Assembly: GCA_007118445.1 (NCBI GenBank)
Contig: SKRP01000223.1
Location: forward strand, 1-6,467
DNA from: Natronohydrobacter sp.
GTDB taxonomy: Bacteria > Pseudomonadota > Alphaproteobacteria > Rhodobacterales > Rhodobacteraceae
DNA: 6,467 nt
Direction: 5' to 3'
Both the position numbers and the translations under genes were made by a program. The number at the start of each line of letters is the position of its first letter. The first letter of the stretch is position 1. Shown here piece by piece: positions 1 through 6,366 of the stretch. The notes beneath the pieces were generated by a model. That model did no database searches and was not told where the DNA came from. It saw only the letters and a list, made by a program, of their open reading frames with translations.

Positions 1-1434
1 CACGACCAGCGAGGCCGAGAGCACGAAAATCAGGGTGACTGGCAGCATCCCCATGAACTCGCCTGCCACGCCGGGCCAGAACAGCATGGGCAGAAAGGCG
101 CAGAGCGTGGTTCCGGTTGATGCGATGATCGGCCAGAACATGCGCGTTGCGGCCTTGACATAGGCTTCCATCGGCCCGTCGCCCTCGGCCAGGCGCTTGT
201 CGGCATATTCGACCACAACCACGGCCCCATCGACCAGAATCCCCACAGCAAGGATCAGGCCGAACATGACGATATTCGACACTGCGACGCCCATCACGCC
301 CAGCAGGATGAAGCACAGCAGGAAGGAAGCCGGGATCGCAAACCCCACCAGCAGCGCCGAGCGCGCACCGAGCGCGGCCAGGACCACGATCATCACCAGC
401 GCGATGGCCGTCAGGACCGAGCCTTCGAGCTGTGTGACCATCTCACCGGTCTGGATCGACGTGTCCAGCGCCGGGGTCACACGGATCGCGGATTGCAATT
501 CCTCGGGCCAGGTCGCGATTTCCGCGTCAATAGCGGCACGCACCTCGGCGGTCGAATCGATGGCGTTGAAACCCTTGCCCTTGACGACCTGTATCGCAAG
601 ATTGGTTTCCCCGTTGAACCGTGCTGTTCCAGCCCTGTCTGCAAAGGTCAGACGGATTTCGGCCAGATCGCCCAGCGTGACCACCGAATCGCCATTCACC
701 TTGACCGGCAGCCGATAGATATCCTCAGCACTGGAGAAACTCGATGGCAGTGTGACTGCGAAACTGCCCGAGCGGCTTTCCACCTCGCCTGCAGCGACAA
801 GCTGGTTGTTGCCCGTCACCACCTGGATCAACTCGCCTGCGGTCACGTTATAGGCTTCCAGCCGCAAGGGATCGATCAGCACCTCGACCATCTCGTCGCG
901 CGATCCTGCGATTTCAGCCTCGAGCACCGATTCCAGCCCTTCGATCCGGGTGCGCAGATCGCGTGTCACGCGCAGGAGCGTGCGCTCTGACACATCCCCC
1001 GACACCGCCACGATGATGATCGGGAATTGCGAGAAATTGATTTCGGACACCGTGTAATTCTGCGCCCCGGACGGAAATTTCCCCTCAGCCCGCCCCATCG
1101 CATCGCGAATATCGGCCATAGTGGCGGTCTTGTCCCAGCCGAATTCGAATTCCAGAACCGCCGCCGCAAAACCATCAGCGGAAAAGGCGCTGATCGTCTC
1201 GAGCCCGTCGAGCTCTTTCAGCTCGTTTTCCATGGGCTTGACCAGCATGGTCTCGCCATCGACCGCAGAGATGCCCGGAAACGGCACTGTGATGATGACA
1301 GCAGGCACTTCGATATCCGGCTCGCCCTCTTTCGGCAGTCCGATATAGGCGGCTGCGCCCGCGACCATGACCATGATCACCAGCGCGAAGACCATCCGCG
1401 CGCGGGTGGCCGCCCAGGAGACAATGCCGATCAC
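1..1434 (-). CDS. RND-family efflux transporter, inner-membrane permease subunit (N-terminal 478 residues; C-terminus beyond the left edge)
   Basis: This is the proton-driven pump of a tripartite efflux system in the inner membrane. I translated the minus strand by hand from GTG at 1434 and found an open frame to the window edge. Residues about 14-33 form TM1, followed by a periplasmic start (GLPKEGEPDIEVP) typical of AcrB-like proteins. Residues 35-335 are the first periplasmic porter domains. TM2 (about 339-355), TM3 (361-381), TM4 (386-408) and TM5 (about 434-455) follow. TM4 reads GLILAVGILVDGAVVVVEY, so D402 matches AcrB D407, but the next residue, D408 in AcrB, is Gly403. Family members are usually a little over 1000 residues, so roughly half is present. 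GTG is chosen because the frame has a stop (TGA, 1440-1438) two codons upstream, an AGGAGG lies 7 bases before it, and it overlaps the adaptor stop as GTGA. The adaptor is encoded just upstream. The substrate cannot be told from the sequence. Confidence 0.93.
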   Translation of the reverse strand, partial: MIGIVSWAATRARMVFALVIMVMVAGAAAYIGLPKEGEPDIEVPAVIITVPFPGISAVDGETMLVKPMENELKELDGLETISAFSADGFAAAVLEFEFGWDKTATMADIRDAMGRAEGKFPSGAQNYTVSEINFSQFPIIIVAVSGDVSERTLLRVTRDLRTRIEGLESVLEAEIAGSRDEMVEVLIDPLRLEAYNVTAGELIQVVTGNNQLVAAGEVESRSGSFAVTLPSSFSSAEDIYRLPVKVNGDSVVTLGDLAEIRLTFADRAGTARFNGETNLAIQVVKGKGFNAIDSTAEVRAAIDAEIATWPEELQSAIRVTPALDTSIQTGEMVTQLEGSVLTAIALVMIVVLAALGARSALLVGFAIPASFLLCFILLGVMGVAVSNIVMFGLILAVGILVDGAVVVVEYADKRLAEGDGPMEAYVKAATRMFWPIIASTGTTLCAFLPMLFWPGVAGEFMGMLPVTLIFVLSASLVV

Positions 1435-2528
1435 TGTTCATCCTCCTGCTCATCGGCCCAATGGACCGTGACCCGCGCGCCTTCGCGGGTGAATTCCTGC
1501 CCCAGAATGATCGCATTGATCTGCTCGGGCAGACCGCCCAGCCACATGCCATCTGCGGTGTCGCGCAAGATGCTGGCGCGCTCGAAACTCACCTGCCCGT
1601 CACCATCGACAACGCGCAGGCCCAGTTCGCCGCGATCATTCAGTGTCAGGGCCGAACCGGGCAAGAGATGGCCTTGCTGCTCTTCGCCCTGGATCAGGAT
1701 ATCCACGCTCTGGCCATCACGGATCCGGCCATCGGGATTGGGAATGGTGACATCGACGCGAAAAGTGCGGGTCTGCGGATCGGCAGAGCGCGCGATGAAA
1801 CTGACTGTGCCCAGAACCTCGCGGCCCGAAGACAGCCGCGCACCCGCGGGCGTGCCCGGACGGATATCATCGATCTGCGCTTCGGTTGCGAAACCCACCA
1901 GCTTGATCGGGTCCATCTGGATCAGCGTGGCACAAAGCCCGCCGGGCTGCATCAGACTGCCCAGCTCTGCCGTATCGGTTTCGAGCAGCCCGTCAAACGG
2001 GGCATGCATGACCAGCCGGGCCATTTCCTCAACTGCGCGATCAAGCCCGGCCTGCGCCGACTGCAACGCCGCGCGGGCATTGGCCAGCCGCACATCACTG
2101 GCAAACCCGCTCTCCGACAGGCCCGAGGCCGCGCGATAGTTTATCTCGGCTTCGGTCAGGCGGGCGCGGGCCTCGTCAAGCGCGGCCTTGCGCACCCCTG
2201 GTGCCACTTCGCAGACAGGATCGCCCGCGCTGACGGACGCCCCGCGCCGGATCGGCTCCGAGATGACAAGCCCCGATGTCTCGGACCGGATCTCGACCTG
2301 GCGCATGGCCTCGGTGCGCCCGCGCAGCACCACGGTATTGGTGACGGGCTGCGCTTCGGATCGGGTCGCCAGCACGCGCACCAGTGGCGCATCCCCGGCT
2401 TCTGATTCGCCTACTGCCCCTGTATCAGCCACCACGCCCGCAAAACCCAGCAGAGCATCACGCTCCATGATCGCCAGATACAGCGTCGCGGTCACTGTCA
2501 GGGCAGTTACCAGGGGAAAGACTCTCAT
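1431..2528 (-). CDS. RND efflux periplasmic adaptor subunit (membrane fusion protein, AcrA/HlyD type)
   Basis: This 365-residue adaptor would bridge the inner-membrane RND pump and an outer-membrane channel. Residues about 5-20 are an uncleaved-looking hydrophobic anchor with no lipobox cysteine, so it is probably membrane-anchored rather than a lipoprotein. A beta-barrel/lipoyl half-motif follows at about 75-108 (SGLVISEPIRRGASVSAGD). An alpha-helical hairpin rich in Ala, Glu and Arg spans about 112-172, and the second lipoyl half contains APFDGLL (176-182). Beta-barrel and membrane-proximal domains fill about 205-355, including DPQTRTFRVDV and DGQSVDI. The C-terminus is acidic (DEQEDEQ). 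At the hairpin tip, L137 and S144 keep the L-x6-S spacing of the TolC-docking motif of AcrA; the usual Arg is one residue displaced (R132). The ATG has GGAG 8 bases upstream. The stop overlaps the permease start, so the two are translationally coupled. No outer-membrane factor gene is visible here. Confidence 0.93.
   Translation of the reverse strand: MRVFPLVTALTVTATLYLAIMERDALLGFAGVVADTGAVGESEAGDAPLVRVLATRSEAQPVTNTVVLRGRTEAMRQVEIRSETSGLVISEPIRRGASVSAGDPVCEVAPGVRKAALDEARARLTEAEINYRAASGLSESGFASDVRLANARAALQSAQAGLDRAVEEMARLVMHAPFDGLLETDTAELGSLMQPGGLCATLIQMDPIKLVGFATEAQIDDIRPGTPAGARLSSGREVLGTVSFIARSADPQTRTFRVDVTIPNPDGRIRDGQSVDILIQGEEQQGHLLPGSALTLNDRGELGLRVVDGDGQVSFERASILRDTADGMWLGGLPEQINAIILGQEFTREGARVTVHWADEQEDEQ
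1442..1447 (-). promoter_or_regulatory. Ribosome binding site of the RND permease gene
   Basis: A perfect AGGAGG inside the last codons of the adaptor gene lies 7 bases before the GTG at 1434. It decides the permease start, since the only in-frame codon between that GTG and an upstream stop is ACA. Confidence 0.8.
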
Positions 2529-2536
2529 GCCGACGA

Positions 2537-2540
2537 CTCC
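2537..2540 (-). promoter_or_regulatory. Ribosome binding site of the adaptor gene
   Basis: GGAG on the minus strand, 8 bases before the ATG at 2528, supports that start for the membrane fusion protein. The upstream leader contains no other competing start in good context. Confidence 0.6.
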
Positions 2541-2573
2541 ACAAACTGTGCTGCTGGGTATTTAGGTGGCTTG

Positions 2574-2593
2574 TCTGAACTGACCAGTTCAGA
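2574..2593. promoter_or_regulatory. Operator-like perfect inverted repeat upstream of the efflux operon
   Basis: TCTGAACTG (2574-2582), a 2-base spacer AC, then CAGTTCAGA (2585-2593): a perfect 9+9 bp dyad. A compact symmetric site of about 20 bp without a T-run is typical of a binding site for a dimeric repressor. For RND pumps this is most often a TetR/AcrR-family regulator. It lies 45 bases upstream of the adaptor ATG and overlaps a candidate -10 element. No regulator gene is in the window. The regulator family is inferred from the pump context; the dyad is seen directly. A short stem-loop in the leader RNA is less likely because the loop would be only 2 bases. Confidence 0.6.
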
Positions 2594-2619
2594 TTAGGTT
2601 TGCAGGCGCAGAAATTCAA
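2591..2619 (-). promoter_or_regulatory. Candidate promoter of the adaptor-permease operon
   Basis: On the minus strand, TTGAAT (2619-2614) resembles a -35 box and TAATCT (2596-2591) a weak -10 box, with exactly 17 bases between. The predicted start of transcription would fall near 2584, in the centre of the palindrome, so a repressor bound there would block initiation. The -10 matches the sigma-70 consensus poorly, and the call rests largely on the spacing and position. Confidence 0.3.
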
Positions 2620-2713
2620 GTGATGTTTATCGCATTAACATGGCTTCTGCGCAAGACCGGGCCGATACGGCTGAAAGAGTTGTGGCAGGGCTTGGCAATA
2701 TGGCCGCCTTCGC

Positions 2714-2742
2714 GGTAAGAGACACCGGGGTACGGGTAAGAG
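2714..2742 (+). repeat. Two direct copies of GGTAAGAG, 21 bp apart, upstream of the yfgM-like gene
   Basis: GGTAAGAG occurs exactly at 2714-2721 and 2735-2742, an offset of 21 bp or two DNA turns. The second copy contributes the GAGG (2740-2743) that serves as Shine-Dalgarno for the GTG at 2749, with 5 bases between. The pair could be a tandem activator or response-regulator site, or chance; nothing else supports a function. Confidence 0.3.
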
Positions 2743-2748
2743 GGTCGC

Positions 2749-3396
2749 GTGAGCAATACAGACAGTTTCATAGACGAAGTGACCGAAGAACTGCGTCGCG
2801 AGAAGGCGATGTCCTACTTGCGGCGATATGGATGGATTGCTGTTCTGGCGGTGGTGCTGGTTGTGGGTGGCACGGCCTGGAATGAATGGCGCAAGGCCAG
2901 CGACCGCGCCAGCGCCGAGGCTTTCGGGGATAGCGTTCTTGCGGCTCTGGAACATGATGCAGGCTCTGACCGGTTGCGCGCGCTGGGGCAGATCGACACG
3001 ACCGGCGCGCAAGGTGGAATGCTGCAATTGCTCAGCGCCGGCGAAGCCATGGCCGAAGACCGCAGCGCTGCGCTTGCTGCACTGCATGCAGCCGCGGAAG
3101 ATACATCGCTGCCCGAAGCCTATCGCCAGCTGGCCGCGCTGAAACGGGTGATCGCAGGGGGCGCTGATATCCCGCGCGACGAGCGGACCCAGATCCTCGC
3201 GGCCCTGTCGCAACCTGGCCAGCCCATGCGTCCGATTGCGCTGGAACAGACAGCGCTGCTGGAACTGGAGCAGGGAAATCGCGACACGGCCATTGAAATA
3301 CTGACAGATTTGCTGGCACAATCGGGCGTTACTGAAAACCTGCGCCGCCGCGCGACACAGCTTGTGGTCGCACTGGGAGGCGAGGTGCAGAACTAA
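2749..3396 (+). CDS. YfgM-like tetratricopeptide-repeat membrane protein (ancillary SecYEG translocon subunit family)
   Basis: This 215-residue protein has a short charged cytoplasmic N-terminus, one transmembrane helix (about 29-46, GWIAVLAVVLVVGG followed by TAWNEW), and an alpha-helical periplasmic domain of about 165 residues rich in Ala, Leu and Glu. Helical pairs at about 98-117, 122-137 and 163-191 look like degenerate TPR units; the last contains LLELEQGNRDTAIEIL. In E. coli, YfgM binds the SecYEG translocon and links it to periplasmic chaperones; that role is inferred here from fold and position. The gene lies immediately upstream of bamB and der, as in E. coli, which strongly supports the call. 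GTG at 2749 is chosen over the ATG at 2809, which would remove most of the cytoplasmic head, and GAGG lies 5 bases upstream. hisS, the usual upstream neighbour in E. coli, is absent; a divergent efflux operon is there instead. Confidence 0.85.
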   Translation: MSNTDSFIDEVTEELRREKAMSYLRRYGWIAVLAVVLVVGGTAWNEWRKASDRASAEAFGDSVLAALEHDAGSDRLRALGQIDTTGAQGGMLQLLSAGEAMAEDRSAALAALHAAAEDTSLPEAYRQLAALKRVIAGGADIPRDERTQILAALSQPGQPMRPIALEQTALLELEQGNRDTAIEILTDLLAQSGVTENLRRRATQLVVALGGEVQN

Positions 3397-3421
3397 GCGT
3401 CAGGCCGCAGCGTAAGCGGAT

Positions 3422-3427
3422 TATAAT
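3422..3427 (+). promoter_or_regulatory. Consensus TATAAT -10-like element before bamB
   Basis: A perfect TATAAT stands out in the GC-rich 73-base gap between the yfgM-like gene and bamB. No convincing -35 box is seen 16-18 bases upstream (the bases at 3398-3405 do not resemble TTGACA), and there is no extended TGn. It may be a weak internal promoter giving bamB its own transcription, or chance. Confidence 0.25.
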
Positions 3428-3469
3428 CATGGCACCCGACAGATGCCGGGACGAAGCGAACAGGAGCAT

Positions 3470-4786
3470 ATGGTGAAACTCTGGACCTGCGCAGGCCTGC
3501 TTGCCGCCGCTGCCCTGCTGACCGCCTGCAGCCGCGATTTCATTCTCGAAGGGGAACGTTTCCCGCTGCGCGCGCCCTTCGCCGAAGACGCCGGCGAAGC
3601 CCCGGTCAATCGCGCAGCCCCCATTGCCCTGCCGCCGAGTGTGGTCAATCCGGACTGGACCCACCGGCTGGGATCCCCCTCGACCCGGATCAGCCATCCC
3701 TCGCTGGGCAGCACATTGCAGCAGATCTGGTCCGTGCCGATCGGTCAGGGCGACGGGCGCAGGCACCGTATCACGACTGAACCCGTTGCCGCCGGGGGGT
3801 TGATCTACACGCTGGACAGCCGCGCCCGCGTCAGCGCTGTGACCACGGGCGGCGAAACCGCCTGGACGCGCGACCTGACCCCGCCTTTCGCGCGCAGTTC
3901 CGATGCGGCCTCGGGCGGCGGGCTGGCAATCGCCGATGGCAGGCTTTATGTCACATCGGCTTTCGGGATGCTCTGGGCGCTGGACCTCGCGACCGGTGCG
4001 GACATCTGGTCGAAGCGCTTTGACGCGCCGCTCTCTGCCGCGCCGACGATTTCCGGCGCGCATGTCTATGTCGTGGCCAATGACAGCACCGCCTGGGCTC
4101 TTGATGCAGCCAGCGGGCAGACCGACTGGCAGTTGACCGGCGCGCCCTCGCCCTCCTCCATGCTTGGTGGCCCGGCCCCGGCAGTGACCGGCGATCTGGT
4201 GCTGTTTCCGACCCCGGCCGGCGAGTTGATTGCTGCCCGTCGCGACACCGGGCAGATCATCTGGCGGCGCGCTGTGGCCGGAACCCGGATCGGGGTGGCC
4301 TATGCGGCTGTGACCGATGTCACCGGCGATCCGGTGGTGCAGGGCGAACGCATTTTCGTCGGCAACCAGTCAGGCCGCGTGATGGCGCTGGACCGCAGCG
4401 ACGGGCGACCGATCTGGACCGCGGATGAGGCCGCCTATGGCCCGGTCTGGCCAGCGGGTGATTCGGTATTCCTGATGTCGGATCGCAACCGGGTGGTGCG
4501 GCTGGATGCTGGATCGGGTGATTTCATCTGGGGACAGGAGCTGCCCCTGCATACCCGCGACCGCGAAAGGCGGCGGGCCGAGATCTACCCGCATTATGGG
4601 CCCACACTGGCCGGGGGGCGGCTGATCGTGGGCTCGGGCGACGGTGTGCTGCGCAGCCTTGACCCGGTCTCGGGCGAGGTGCTTGGCACCACGGAATTGC
4701 ACTCGGGCGCAGCCAGCGCCCCGATCGTCATGGGGGGCACGCTTTATGTGGTGTCGCGTGACGGGCGTCTGACGGCCTATCGCTAA
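3470..4786 (+). CDS. bamB: Outer membrane protein assembly lipoprotein BamB (PQQ-like beta-propeller)
   Basis: BamB is a periplasmic lipoprotein scaffold of the BAM complex, helping BamA insert beta-barrel proteins in the outer membrane. This 438-residue protein opens with a lipoprotein signal peptide: VK, a hydrophobic core, and the lipobox LTAC, with Cys20 as the predicted lipidated residue. After a Pro-rich linker (about 36-62), an eight-bladed propeller follows. Blades carry repeated strands ending in LD-x3-G-x3-W-like motifs, for example ALDLATGADIW (170-180), ALDAASGQTDW (210-220), ALDRSDGRPIW (306-316) and RLDAGSGDFIW (344-354); the last strand is LYVVSRDGRLTAYR. Pyrrolo-quinoline-quinone dehydrogenases share the fold, but the lipobox, size and yfgM-bamB-der order point to BamB. 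An in-frame ATG at 3443 would add nine residues before the signal peptide and is disfavoured. AGGAG (3462-3466) serves ATG 3470 (3 bases away) or the adjacent GTG 3473 (6 bases away), which would drop only one residue. Confidence 0.92.
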   Translation: MVKLWTCAGLLAAAALLTACSRDFILEGERFPLRAPFAEDAGEAPVNRAAPIALPPSVVNPDWTHRLGSPSTRISHPSLGSTLQQIWSVPIGQGDGRRHRITTEPVAAGGLIYTLDSRARVSAVTTGGETAWTRDLTPPFARSSDAASGGGLAIADGRLYVTSAFGMLWALDLATGADIWSKRFDAPLSAAPTISGAHVYVVANDSTAWALDAASGQTDWQLTGAPSPSSMLGGPAPAVTGDLVLFPTPAGELIAARRDTGQIIWRRAVAGTRIGVAYAAVTDVTGDPVVQGERIFVGNQSGRVMALDRSDGRPIWTADEAAYGPVWPAGDSVFLMSDRNRVVRLDAGSGDFIWGQELPLHTRDRERRRAEIYPHYGPTLAGGRLIVGSGDGVLRSLDPVSGEVLGTTELHSGAASAPIVMGGTLYVVSRDGRLTAYR

Positions 4787-4813
4787 GGGCCGCAGATAAC
4801 AGGATTTCAGGCG

Positions 4814-4836
4814 CATGGCCCCTGCAAGGGGCCATG
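4814..4836 (+). terminator. Strong hairpin between bamB and der (candidate terminator or attenuator)
   Basis: CATGGCCCCT (4814-4823) and AGGGGCCATG (4827-4836) form a perfect 10-bp, GC-rich stem with the 3-base loop GCA. It starts 27 bases after the bamB stop. Only three T residues follow (4837-4839), so termination may be partial. The stem ends 9 bases before the first AGGAG of der, so it could also affect ribosome access or protect the upstream mRNA 3' end from exonucleases. Confidence 0.6.
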
Positions 4837-4861
4837 TTTGCGTTCAGGAGCACGGAGCGAG

Positions 4862-6316
4862 ATGAGTTTCACCCTGGCCATTGTGGGCCGTCCCAATGTC
4901 GGCAAATCGACTCTGTTCAACCGGCTGGTGGGCAAGCGCCTGGCGCTGGTCGATGACCAGCCTGGCGTCACCCGCGACCTGCGCGAAGGCGATGCCCGCC
5001 TGGGCGATCTGCGCTTTATCGTGATCGACACGGCGGGTCTGGAGGAGGTCACGGATGACAGCCTGCAGGGCCGGATGCGCCGCCTGACCGAACGTGCGGT
5101 GGATATGGCCGATATCTGCCTGTTTCTGGTCGATGCGCGCACCGGGATCACGCCCACGGACGAAATGTTCGCCGATATCCTGCGCAAGCGCGCCGATCAT
5201 GTGATCCTGGCCGCCAACAAGGCCGAGGGGCGCGCGGGCGAAGCCGGGGTGCTCGATGCCTATTCTCTGGGACTGGGCGAGCCGGTTCGGCTGTCGGCAG
5301 AGCATGGCGAGGGCATGGACGAGCTTTACCACATGCTGCGCCCGCTGGCCGAGACTTACGCCGAACGCGCAGCCGAAGACGCGCCGGTCGTTGATCTGGA
5401 TGTCGATGACGAGAGCGATGAAGGCTATCAGGCCCCCAGCGCCAAGCGACCGTTGCAGGTGGCGGTGATCGGGCGGCCCAATGCTGGCAAATCGACGCTG
5501 ATCAACAAGATACTGGGCGAGGATCGGCTGCTGACCGGCCCTGAGGCCGGGATCACGCGCGATTCGATCTCGGTCATGCTGAACTGGCAGGGTACGCCGA
5601 CGCGGATTTTCGACACGGCGGGCATGCGCAAGAAAGCGCGCGTGGTCGAGAAGGTCGAGAAACTCTCGGTCGCGGACGGGCTGCGCGCGGTGCGTTTTGC
5701 CGAAGTGGTGGTGGTGCTGCTTGATGCCGCAATCCCCTTCGAGCAACAGGATCTGCGCATCGCCGATTTCGCCGAAACCGAAGGGCGCGCGGTCGTGGTT
5801 GCAGTGAACAAATGGGATCTGGAGGACGAGAAGCAGGACAAACTGCGCCTGTTGCGCGAAAGCTTCGAGCGTCTGCTGCCGCAGCTGCGCGGGGCACCGC
5901 TGGTCACGGTCTCGGCCAGGACCGGCAAGGGGCTGGACCGTTTGCACGCCGCTGTCTTGCGCGCGCATGAGGTCTGGAACCGCCGCTTGCCGACGGCGCG
6001 GCTGAACCAGTGGCTGGGCGCGATGGTCGAAGCGCATCCGCCCCCTGCCCCTAGCGGCAAGCGCATCAAGCTGCGTTACATGACTCAGGCCAAGACGCGC
6101 CCGCCCGGTTTCGTGATCATGTGCTCGAACCCCGAGGATTTGCCCGCCAGCTATACGCGCTATCTGGTCAACGGGCTGCGCGAGAGTTTCGACATGCCGG
6201 GCACGCCGATCCGGGTGTTTTTGCGCTCACAGGCGGACAAGAACCCGTATAAAGGGCGCAAGAAAGCCGCACCCTCGAAGCTGCGCAAGCATATCGAGGG
6301 GCGGCGCGAAAACTGA
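4862..6316 (+). CDS. der: Ribosome biogenesis GTPase Der (EngA)
   Basis: Der is an essential GTPase with two G domains in tandem that acts in assembly of the 50S ribosomal subunit. The 484-residue protein is complete. G domain 1 shows GRPNVGKS (9-16), PGVTRD (34-39), DTAG (56-59), NKAE (119-122; the usual NKxD here has Glu) and SA (145-146). An acidic linker (about 172-187) follows. G domain 2 shows GRPNAGKS (204-211), GITRD (230-234), DTAG (251-254), NKWD (316-319) and SA (351-352). The C-terminal KH-like RNA-binding domain is about 370-465, with YMTQAKTRPPGFV in it, followed by a basic tail (RKKAAPSKLRKHIEGRREN). ATG 4862 is chosen over an in-frame TTG at 4838 because MSFTLAIVGRPNVGKS is the standard N-terminus and GGAG (4854-4857) lies 4 bases upstream, with a further AGGAG at 4846-4850. 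The TTG would begin just after the intergenic hairpin. The gene follows bamB by 75 bases. Confidence 0.98.
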   Translation: MSFTLAIVGRPNVGKSTLFNRLVGKRLALVDDQPGVTRDLREGDARLGDLRFIVIDTAGLEEVTDDSLQGRMRRLTERAVDMADICLFLVDARTGITPTDEMFADILRKRADHVILAANKAEGRAGEAGVLDAYSLGLGEPVRLSAEHGEGMDELYHMLRPLAETYAERAAEDAPVVDLDVDDESDEGYQAPSAKRPLQVAVIGRPNAGKSTLINKILGEDRLLTGPEAGITRDSISVMLNWQGTPTRIFDTAGMRKKARVVEKVEKLSVADGLRAVRFAEVVVVLLDAAIPFEQQDLRIADFAETEGRAVVVAVNKWDLEDEKQDKLRLLRESFERLLPQLRGAPLVTVSARTGKGLDRLHAAVLRAHEVWNRRLPTARLNQWLGAMVEAHPPPAPSGKRIKLRYMTQAKTRPPGFVIMCSNPEDLPASYTRYLVNGLRESFDMPGTPIRVFLRSQADKNPYKGRKKAAPSKLRKHIEGRREN

Positions 6317-6324
6317 GCCATGAC

Positions 6325-6342
6325 AGGGGCTGGTCAGCCCTT
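6325..6342 (+). other. Small inverted repeat after der
   Basis: AGGGGCT (6325-6331) pairs with AGCCCTT (6336-6342) around the loop GGTC, giving 7 pairs including one G-U. It begins 9 bases past the der stop. No T-run follows, so it is at best a weak terminator or an mRNA 3'-end stabiliser. Confidence 0.3.
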
Positions 6343-6366
6343 GCGGATTTGCGGACGGGGCCGAAC

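Noticed and set aside
1027..2405. Long plus-strand open frames (1027-2139 and 1461-2405) opposite the efflux genes
   Set aside because: They are antisense to two clearly recognisable proteins. Their products are low-complexity Arg/Ser/Pro- or His/Gln-rich and show no domain, and GC-rich codon bias produces such frames routinely.
2535..2539. GANTC (GACTC) methylation site overlapping the adaptor ribosome binding site
   Set aside because: One such pentamer in 220 bases is expected by chance; no cluster or CtrA-like half-sites accompany it.
2640..2885. 81-codon plus-strand frame starting in the divergent intergenic region
   Set aside because: It has no ribosome binding site and runs into the yfgM-like gene in another frame. 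The translation turns into a typical out-of-frame Arg/Cys/Gly-rich sequence.
3431..3447. GGCA/TGCC inverted repeat between the yfgM-like gene and bamB
   Set aside because: It has only 4 pairs and a 9-base loop with no T-run, too weak to call a terminator.
3329..4063. 244-codon minus-strand frame opposite bamB
   Set aside because: It is antisense to the bamB propeller and Arg/Gly-rich, without a domain or start context.
4844..6037. 397-codon minus-strand open frame opposite der
   Set aside because: It is the antisense shadow of der; the product is Gln/His/Arg-rich with no recognisable motif.
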